The position numbers and the translations under genes are program-made. A stretch of 9,152 nt of DNA, taken from assembly GCA_013815535.1 (NCBI GenBank), contig JACDGC010000108.1, forward strand, positions 1 through 9,152. The letters run 5' to 3'. Position 1 is the first letter of the stretch. Each line of letters begins with the position of its first letter. This stretch comes from Ktedonobacterales bacterium (GTDB taxonomy: Bacteria; Chloroflexota; Ktedonobacteria; Ktedonobacterales; JACDGC01). Positions 4,319 through 9,152 of the stretch are shown one piece after another. Below the pieces are notes generated by a model. It was not told the origin of the DNA and did not search any database. It saw only the letters and a list, made by a program, of their open reading frames with translations.

Positions 4319-6649
4319 GCTTGCCTGCGCGGCACTGTTGTCGATGGTGAAGCCCGTGTGCGGCTGGAAGGCCCCCGTCACATAGCGCGTCGAAACCACC
4401 GACGCCCCATCCGCGATGGTGTTGGAGTTGACCGAGAAGAGCAAGGTGATGAACTCGCCCATCGCCCAATTCAGATCGTTCATCGACTTCGTGGGAGTGC
4501 CAGGGGTATAACCAGCGGGTGCGCTGCTATCCCAGACCTGCTCGGGGATGAACCCCGAGGCATTTTCCGAGGCTGTCAGGGCGGTCAGCGCCCAATCAGC
4601 GGCGATGCCATCAGCGACATCATAGACGCCGCGCTCACCCGAGAAGATCGGCCACAGCCGCCCCGTGCCCGTGCCGTTGTAGTTCGAGCCGTCGGCATGC
4701 TCGCCATAGCCATCATGGTTATAGCGATACCAATAGTCTTTGCCATTGACGGTCTGCTTCAGCGTCGCGTCCGAAGGCGGCAACGACAGCGAGATGTAGG
4801 GCGAGTTGGGGGCCATCACCCCCTGGCGCACCAATTCCAAGAAGCCCATATCCACGACCGCGTTCGCGTTATACGTGCCACCACCGTTGCCAAGGGTGAC
4901 TTGGCTGGTGTCATTGGGGTTGGCGGTCGTGTTGATGCGCTCGAAGTAATAGCCACCGCTCAGGGGGCCATTGGTGGTGAAGGTCCAGTTTTGCACCATC
5001 CCCTGCCAATAGTCGGCGTAGTTATTCCAGAGCGTCTGGCTGGCGGTGTCACCATTGATCCGCGCGATGTCGGCGGCGGCCACCAGTCCGGCAATCTCCG
5101 CCGCGATGGTGGAGGGGCTGTAGCCGCTGTTCTCTTCCCAGCGCTCTTGGCCAGTGGATGGCCCGTGCGTGAGGATGTAGTTCACCGCTGGCTTGATGTG
5201 ATTGGTATAGGTGGCGCTATCCGTCAGCCCAGTTTTCCAGGCGAGGATGAGCGGGAAAGCCTGTTCATCCAACTGGATGCCCGGCCAATATTGTGTGCCA
5301 TTCACATAGCTGTTTTGCGGGAAGTGGCCATCGGCCTGCTGCTGGGTATTGAAGGCCCACTGGGCGGCCTTCTTGGCGTCGGCTGAATCACCGGCCACGA
5401 TGAGCGCGCTGGCAAACTCATAGAGGTCGCGCTCCCACACCAAGTGATAGCCGCTATCTCCGTCGCCGTTGGTGTCGCCCCAGGGCGTCCCCAGCCCCGC
5501 AACGAAGGTGCCCGTCTGTTTGTCTTGCGAAGCCTTCAGCACGTTCGCCGCCAGATAATATTCCTGTTGGCGCGCCTGCTGGATGGGGACCGTGCTGCCC
5601 ACAGCGGGGGGCACGTTCAACCCATTGTCGAAGGTGTTCCACTGCGACACATAGGTGCTGAGCATCGTCGTGAAGTTGTCGCCGAGGGTGCCGCTCAGCG
5701 CCGTTTCAGCGGCGGTGGTGGCGGTGGTGGCCCCATTCTTTTGGCCGAATGACAGCACCAGATTGAAAGCAAGCGAGGTCGCGGTGGTGGTGTTGACCGT
5801 GCCACCATTCGAAAGATCGAGCTGCCCCAACTGCGCTGTGTTGCCATTGTTCGCGGCACTATAGGTGTTGCTCATGGTGTAATCGGGGCAGGTGCCACTG
5901 CCACAATTTGCTGAACCTTTGAGGTCCGTCCAGCCGTCATTTTGGCCCACGAACCCCGAACTCGTCATGCCCGCCACAAAGGGCGTGGTGGCGGCGAGCG
6001 CGCTGGCATAGTTGCTGGCGGAATCGTTCGTCACCAGCATAGTCTTGCCACCAAAGGTCTGGGTCGTGCTGGTGTTGTTGTTGCCAACATTTTGCAGCGA
6101 TGGATTATAGAGCGTGTAGAGGGAATAGTTGGAAAGCGTCCCCGTCAGCGCGGTGAACGTCACCTGCTCGATGACGGAATTGCGCGTGGGATCTGTATAA
6201 AACGTCTTGACGATTTTATACTTGCCATTGTTCGCTGTGTTGGTAACGTTCCAGGCCAAGGCGTGATTGTTATAGAGGGCCGTGGTCGCGGTGGTGTCGG
6301 TCTTTTCCAGATCCACCCACGTGTGGCCACTGTCGCCCACCATGAATTGCAGATCGGTGGTGTTGGCGGTGGCGTTGGTGGGGTAGAAGATCTCGCCGAG
6401 GATGCCATTGTAGCCTGTGAACCAGACATCGCTGGTGGTGTTGGCCGCCGTGCCGATGACGGAGTTATTCGATGGCGTCCAATTCGAGGAGGCCCCCGGA
6501 CCGTTGGGGGCCGTGCCCCCCGCTGCGTGCGCCACCCGCGTCATGGCCAGGGTGCTGACCAAGGTGATGACCGCGATGATGCTGCCGATGACGACGAATC
6601 GCCCTTTGTGCGCCCCGCGCGCTGGGGGTGTGGCTGGGCCAGTGTTCAC
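3770..6649 (-). CDS. Secreted GH15 glucoamylase with two C-terminal starch-binding modules
   Basis: A 959-residue exported inverting exo-enzyme that should release beta-D-glucose from the non-reducing ends of starch-like alpha-glucans. A signal peptide spans residues 1-42 (basic R11/K15/R17, hydrophobic 18-36, cut after AHA). An N-terminal bacterial glucoamylase/glucodextranase beta-domain (about 45-345, with VWFTGYNGILGEIFYPT) leads into an (alpha/alpha)6 catalytic domain (about 355-735). The general acid is E505 in QERWEENSGYSPST and the general base E703 in FIPEQVWD. WERD (405-408) and QLDEQAFPLILAW are further GH15 signatures. After a linker come two CBM25/CBM53-like modules (about 777-860 and 880-959). 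DTNGDGDSGY (392-401) resembles a calcium loop. Cysteines C249/C254 and C864/C875 could form disulphides. The GTG at 6649 is chosen for AAGGAG at 6657-6662. Glucodextranase activity is possible, but starch-binding modules favour glucoamylase. Confidence 0.95.
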   Translation of the reverse strand: MNTGPATPPARGAHKGRFVVIGSIIAVITLVSTLAMTRVAHAAGGTAPNGPGASSNWTPSNNSVIGTAANTTSDVWFTGYNGILGEIFYPTNATANTTDLQFMVGDSGHTWVDLEKTDTTATTALYNNHALAWNVTNTANNGKYKIVKTFYTDPTRNSVIEQVTFTALTGTLSNYSLYTLYNPSLQNVGNNNTSTTQTFGGKTMLVTNDSASNYASALAATTPFVAGMTSSGFVGQNDGWTDLKGSANCGSGTCPDYTMSNTYSAANNGNTAQLGQLDLSNGGTVNTTTATSLAFNLVLSFGQKNGATTATTAAETALSGTLGDNFTTMLSTYVSQWNTFDNGLNVPPAVGSTVPIQQARQQEYYLAANVLKASQDKQTGTFVAGLGTPWGDTNGDGDSGYHLVWERDLYEFASALIVAGDSADAKKAAQWAFNTQQQADGHFPQNSYVNGTQYWPGIQLDEQAFPLILAWKTGLTDSATYTNHIKPAVNYILTHGPSTGQERWEENSGYSPSTIAAEIAGLVAAADIARINGDTASQTLWNNYADYWQGMVQNWTFTTNGPLSGGYYFERINTTANPNDTSQVTLGNGGGTYNANAVVDMGFLELVRQGVMAPNSPYISLSLPPSDATLKQTVNGKDYWYRYNHDGYGEHADGSNYNGTGTGRLWPIFSGERGVYDVADGIAADWALTALTASENASGFIPEQVWDSSAPAGYTPGTPTKSMNDLNWAMGEFITLLFSVNSNTIADGASVVSTRYVTGAFQPHTGFTIDNSAAQASPGKALTIYYHGTLDAQSKVFLHWGENGWHNVPATDLAMVKRADNFWQATISVPNDATQINMAFNNGAGTWDNNGGSDYAITIAGNTCTSGTVVAAKGCPVHSQATTITYSGTLAAGATSLTLHWGYNAWTGTTDTPMVKQPNGAWQATITLPATATSLNTAYFNQSSTWDSNGGSNYNFTVA
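5712..5729 (-). repeat. Short tandem 9-bp repeat in the glucoamylase coding region
   Basis: GCGGTGGTG occurs twice in tandem on the plus strand, encoding part of a Thr/Ala run (TTATTAA) in the N-terminal domain. Similar Thr/Ala/Asn-rich stretches recur nearby. A site of possible slippage, otherwise unremarkable. Confidence 0.6.
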
Positions 6650-6656
6650 TATCCAT

Positions 6657-6662
6657 CTCCTT
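6657..6662 (-). promoter_or_regulatory. Ribosome binding site AAGGAG that fixes the glucoamylase start
   Basis: AAGGAG on the minus strand lies 7 bases before the GTG at 6649. The alternative GTG at 6697 would add 16 residues (GCSQTCECFHRRRWI after the start) that contain the ribosome binding site itself and give a poor signal-peptide n-region. Confidence 0.88.
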
Positions 6663-6673
6663 CGATGAAAACA

Positions 6674-6687
6674 CTCACACGTCTGAG
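6674..6687 (-). promoter_or_regulatory. Near-palindrome CTCACACGTCTGAG in the glucoamylase leader
   Basis: The 14-mer reads CTCA-n-ACGT-n-TGAG on both strands, with only one non-symmetric base pair per half. It lies 11 bases upstream of the ribosome binding site in the leader. It could be a transcription-factor operator downstream of the start site or chance; no partner regulator is visible. Confidence 0.3.
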
Positions 6688-6699
6688 AACAACCCACGA

Positions 6700-6718
6700 C
6701 GCATCAGCCATTGATGCG
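6700..6718 (-). promoter_or_regulatory. Perfect 7-bp dyad CGCATCA/TGATGCG in the glucoamylase leader
   Basis: CGCATCA (6700-6706) and TGATGCG (6712-6718) are perfect inverted copies separated by GCCAT. The dyad sits 51 bases upstream of the glucoamylase start. It can fold in RNA or bind a dimeric repressor as DNA; sequence alone does not decide. Confidence 0.4.
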
Positions 6719-6814
6719 CTGGGTCGCCTTGTTGCACATGGCGCGGAGTGCCTTCATCCAATTCACCCGTCACCGCCCTGCGCCACCGACTAAACCGCAT
6801 TACCATGTGAGCAG

Positions 6815-6844
6815 AATATAGCCAAGATACCACAGTTATGTCAA
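6815..6844 (-). promoter_or_regulatory. Sigma70-type promoter for the glucoamylase
   Basis: On the minus strand a perfect TTGACA (-35, 6839-6844) is followed after 18 bases by TATATT (-10, 6815-6820), five of six matches to consensus. The likely transcript start is the A at about 6808, which leaves a leader of about 159 bases. This is the best promoter in the window. Confidence 0.75.
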
Positions 6845-6850
6845 GACATA
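6837..6850 (-). promoter_or_regulatory. Palindrome TATGTC-AA-GACATA overlapping the -35 box, candidate operator
   Basis: Two perfect 6-bp half-sites separated by two bases lie directly over the TTGACA hexamer. A dimeric repressor bound here would block RNA polymerase. Starch-utilisation genes are often controlled by LacI-type repressors, but the half-site does not identify a family. Confidence 0.5.
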
Positions 6851-6898
6851 TCTACCCAGAATCAAGAGGATTTGCCCGAGCAGCCGCGTAGCAAGCAT

Positions 6899-6951
6899 AT
6901 GCGGCGGCGCCTACCCTACACCCGGATGGATGCGAGCAAGCGCCGCCGCAT
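6899..6951 (-). terminator. 12-bp perfect GC-rich inverted repeat just after the fadN-like stop
   Basis: ATGCGGCGGCGC (6899-6910) and GCGCCGCCGCAT (6940-6951) are perfect inverted copies around a 29-base loop. On the minus strand it begins 10 bases after the FadN stop codon. There is no T-tract after it, so it may act as a Rho-assisted terminator or an mRNA 3' stabiliser. It also keeps FadN transcription apart from the glucoamylase promoter. Confidence 0.5.
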
Positions 6952-6961
6952 GATGGGCACG

Positions 6962-9152
6962 TCAGTTGCGCAAGGGTTGCCCCGTGGTGAGGGTATATTG
7001 GATGCGCTCCTGGGTCTTGGCCGTGCCAAGCAAGAAGAGGAAGGCTTCGCGTTCCAGATCCAAGATGTCTTGCTCGGTCAGTTCTTGCGTGGGCTGGCAG
7101 TCGCCCCCGGTGAGGACGCGGGCCAACTGGTCGGCCACGAGCACATCGTGCTCGCTGACCTTGCCTTGCAGTTGCAGATTTTGCGCGTTCTGCTTCAGCA
7201 CCAGACGTTCGCCCGTGCCGCCCAGGCGGAAGGTCGCGGGCGTGGGTTTCTGCCACTCGCCGCGTGCCGCCGCTTCGGCCAGGGCGATGGCATCCGCTTT
7301 GGCATCCAGCAGCAAACGCTCGCGGTCAAAGCTGATGGCAGCGGTCTTGGTGAGGTAACGCAACCCCTGCGCTTCGCGAGCACTGGTGCTGACTGTCGCC
7401 ACGGCGATGATCTCGAAGGCATGGCGCGCGGCAGCGAAGGGGCCTTTGTCGGGCGTACCTTTGCTCCAGCGCGCCAACATCTCTTTGCAGCCGCCACCAC
7501 CGGGGATCAAACCCACGCCGACCTCCACCAGACCGATGTAGGCTTCCGCTGCCGCCCGCACATGGTGACCGTGCATGATGATCTCGCAGCCACCGCCCAG
7601 CGCCCGCCCCGCCGGAGCGACCACGACAGGAATGTCGGCGTATTTCAGCGCCATATTGGCGTCCTGGAAGCCTTTGATCTTGCCTTCGAGCAACTTCCAC
7701 TGGCGCATCTTGCTAGCCATGACGGCCTGCACCAGATTCGCGCCCGCGCTGAAGGTGTCACTGTCATTGCCGATGACCAGGGCGCGGCCCCACGTCTTCG
7801 CTTCCTCCACGGATTCGCGCAGCAGCTTGAAGATGTCATCATCTAGCGCGTTCAGCTTCGTGTGGAACTCCAGCAGCATGATGCCGTCGCCCATATCCAG
7901 CAGCGAGGCGGATTTGTTTTCTTTGACGACCTTGTTGCCCGCATGCAGCGCCTTGGCGGTGATGAGGTTATCCGTCGCTGGCCGTGCCACATAATTGCTC
8001 GTGCGGAAGTCGAAATAGCTGCGCGCGGGGGCCTCCGCATAGAACTTCCCCTGGCCGTTGCCAAGGACCATCTGCACCAACGGTGGCACGGTGCGGCCCT
8101 CACTCTGCATGCGGCGCGCAGTGGCCTCCACACCAAGGGCATCCCACGTCTCGAACGGGCCAACCTCGCTATTGAAGCCCCACTTCATGGCGTTGTCGAC
8201 GTTGCGCACGTCGTCCGTGATGTCAGGGCCAATTGTCGCGGCATAGATGAGGCTGTCGGCGGTCGATTCCCAGGCCAGTTTGCTGGCGCGATCCGAGCCA
8301 TTAATGACCGTGCGGATGCGCTCAAAGGGATCGTCCTGTTCTTTGGCCGCGCTCAGCGACGGGAACGCGACTTTTTCGGACGGGCGATAGTCCAGCGTGG
8401 CGGGGTCCAGCACGGCGATGTCGCGCTTGCCACCCGCACCCTTGGTGCGGCGATAGAAGCCTTGGCCCGTCTTGTTGCCCAGCCACTTGTTCGCCAGCAT
8501 CGTGCGCACGAACTCGGGCAATTGGAAGGACTCGCGGAAGGGATCATCTGGCAGATTGCGATAGAGGCCATCCGCCACGTCCACCAAGATGTCGATGCCC
8601 GCGATATCGGCGGTGCCGAAGACGGCGGATTTGGGACGCCCCATCGGCACGCCCAGGATGGCGTCGGCCTGGTCGAAGCCATAGCCCTCATCTAGCACAC
8701 GGTGCAGCGTCGCCAGCATGCCATAGTTGCCCAGCCGATTGGCGATGAAGCCTGGCGTATCCTTGCACACCACCGTGCCCTTGCCCAGCACGTTCGTCCC
8801 AAACTGCCCCATGAAGGCGACCACTTCGGGGTCCGTGTCGACATCTGGCACCAATTCCAGCAACTTGAGGAAGCGCACCGGATTGAAAAAATGCGTGATC
8901 AAGAAGTGCTGGCGCAGTCCCGCGTCGCGCCCCTCCATCAGTTGCTTCGCCGGAATGCCCGAGGTATTGGAACTGACGATGCTGGTGGCTTTGCGGACCT
9001 TTTCGATGGGCTCATAGGTGGATTGCTTCACATCCAGGCGCTCGAAGACCGCTTCGACGATCCAGTCCGCTTGCGCCAAGCGGTCGAAGTGGTCCTCAGT
9101 GTTGCCGACCGTGACGAGCCGGGCATCCGCTGGGGAATAGAACGCGCTGGCA
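6962..9152 (-). CDS. fadN: FadN-type 3-hydroxyacyl-CoA dehydrogenase/enoyl-CoA hydratase, 5'-truncated by the window edge
   Basis: A bifunctional cytoplasmic beta-oxidation enzyme that hydrates enoyl-CoA and oxidises 3-hydroxyacyl-CoA with NAD+. The visible 729 residues begin inside the NAD-binding domain; about 70-80 residues with the GxGxxG turn lie outside the window, giving roughly the 790-residue length of Bacillus FadN. Domain order is dehydrogenase first, hydratase last, as in FadN and unlike FadB/FadJ. In visible numbering, the dehydrogenase shows SSNTSG, the catalytic His87-Glu99 pair (HFFNP...LLELVP), and DTPGFIANRL opening its C-terminal domain. The hydratase shows FSAGANL and GRALGGGCE oxyanion-hole segments and catalytic glutamates E523 and E543, 20 apart as in crotonase. 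The frame stays open to the window end, so the TTG at 9079 is not the start. A thiolase or acyl-CoA dehydrogenase gene may lie upstream. Confidence 0.93.
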   Translation of the reverse strand, partial: ASAFYSPADARLVTVGNTEDHFDRLAQADWIVEAVFERLDVKQSTYEPIEKVRKATSIVSSNTSGIPAKQLMEGRDAGLRQHFLITHFFNPVRFLKLLELVPDVDTDPEVVAFMGQFGTNVLGKGTVVCKDTPGFIANRLGNYGMLATLHRVLDEGYGFDQADAILGVPMGRPKSAVFGTADIAGIDILVDVADGLYRNLPDDPFRESFQLPEFVRTMLANKWLGNKTGQGFYRRTKGAGGKRDIAVLDPATLDYRPSEKVAFPSLSAAKEQDDPFERIRTVINGSDRASKLAWESTADSLIYAATIGPDITDDVRNVDNAMKWGFNSEVGPFETWDALGVEATARRMQSEGRTVPPLVQMVLGNGQGKFYAEAPARSYFDFRTSNYVARPATDNLITAKALHAGNKVVKENKSASLLDMGDGIMLLEFHTKLNALDDDIFKLLRESVEEAKTWGRALVIGNDSDTFSAGANLVQAVMASKMRQWKLLEGKIKGFQDANMALKYADIPVVVAPAGRALGGGCEIIMHGHHVRAAAEAYIGLVEVGVGLIPGGGGCKEMLARWSKGTPDKGPFAAARHAFEIIAVATVSTSAREAQGLRYLTKTAAISFDRERLLLDAKADAIALAEAAARGEWQKPTPATFRLGGTGERLVLKQNAQNLQLQGKVSEHDVLVADQLARVLTGGDCQPTQELTEQDILDLEREAFLFLLGTAKTQERIQYTLTTGQPLRN

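Larger units (their letters stand above)
6650..6961. other. 312-base gap between fadN-like and glucoamylase genes: promoter, leader, fadN 3' hairpin
   Basis: The gap holds no gene I can support. From the fadN side it contains a large inverted repeat (6899-6951), then an AT-richer stretch with the likely glucoamylase promoter (6815-6844), then an untranslated leader of about 159 bases with two dyads and the ribosome binding site. Confidence 0.75.

Noticed and set aside
3698..5386. 562-codon plus-strand open frame antisense to the glucoamylase
   Set aside because: It lies opposite a gene with clear catalytic motifs, its product is Arg/Gly/Val-rich with no domain, and no ribosome binding site supports its start. 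It is a shadow caused by codon usage.
6650..6697. Upstream GTG start of the glucoamylase at 6697
   Set aside because: The extra 16 codons include the AAGGAG that serves the GTG at 6649, and they spoil the signal-peptide n-region.
5942..6793. 283-codon plus-strand open frame across the glucoamylase 5' end and promoter
   Set aside because: It is antisense to the signal peptide and N-terminal domain, has biased Gly/Arg/Val composition and resembles no family.
6872..8695. Two long plus-strand open frames (6872-7846 and 7862-8695) antisense to the fadN-like gene
   Set aside because: The minus-strand frame has every expected dehydrogenase and hydratase residue. The antisense products show no motifs and are compositional mirrors.
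9077..9079. TTG at 9079 as start of the fadN-like protein
   Set aside because: The frame continues to the window end and the NAD-binding domain would be cut in half.
1..9152. CRISPR array, tRNA/rRNA, insertion sequence, phage or defence island
   Set aside because: I saw no regularly spaced direct repeats, cloverleaf, transposase, integrase or known defence motif on either strand.

Overview
The window looks like ordinary chromosomal DNA from a fairly GC-rich, free-living heterotrophic bacterium (about 60% G+C by eye). Strong AAGGAG-type ribosome binding sites, GTG starts, a FadN-type beta-oxidation enzyme, a class I bacterial P450, a membrane protein with a Pro/Gln/Gly/Tyr-rich tail and a secreted glucoamylase would fit a Chloroflexota (Ktedonobacteria-like) genome. 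That assignment is an inference, and no marker gene here settles it.

Layout. Bases 1-2493 are read on the plus strand: the 3' part of an OsmC-family peroxidase, a small four-helix membrane protein, a textbook intrinsic terminator, then a cytochrome P450. From 2520 to the end everything is on the minus strand. In the order of transcription (high to low coordinate) these are a 5'-truncated FadN-type 3-hydroxyacyl-CoA dehydrogenase/enoyl-CoA hydratase, a 959-residue secreted GH15 glucoamylase with two C-terminal starch-binding modules, a 93-residue two-helix membrane protein, and a 166-residue conserved protein of uncertain function. The P450 and the last gene converge tail to tail with 26 bp between their stops.

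How the genes fit together. The glucoamylase is the best-defined story. It would release glucose from starch or related alpha-glucans outside the cell. It appears to have its own sigma70-type promoter (TTGACA, 18 bp, TATATT), with a near-perfect palindrome over the -35 box and about 159 nt of untranslated leader carrying two more dyads. FadN belongs to fatty-acid beta-oxidation and ends in a 12-bp GC-rich inverted repeat just after its stop, so the two genes are probably separate transcription units. The OsmC protein (peroxide detoxification), the membrane protein and the P450 share a strand but are interrupted by hairpins and a strong terminator, so they need not be one operon.

I found no CRISPR array, tRNA, rRNA, insertion sequence, phage gene or defence system. 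I see no convincing undescribed system; the observations worth a second look are mainly regulatory and architectural.
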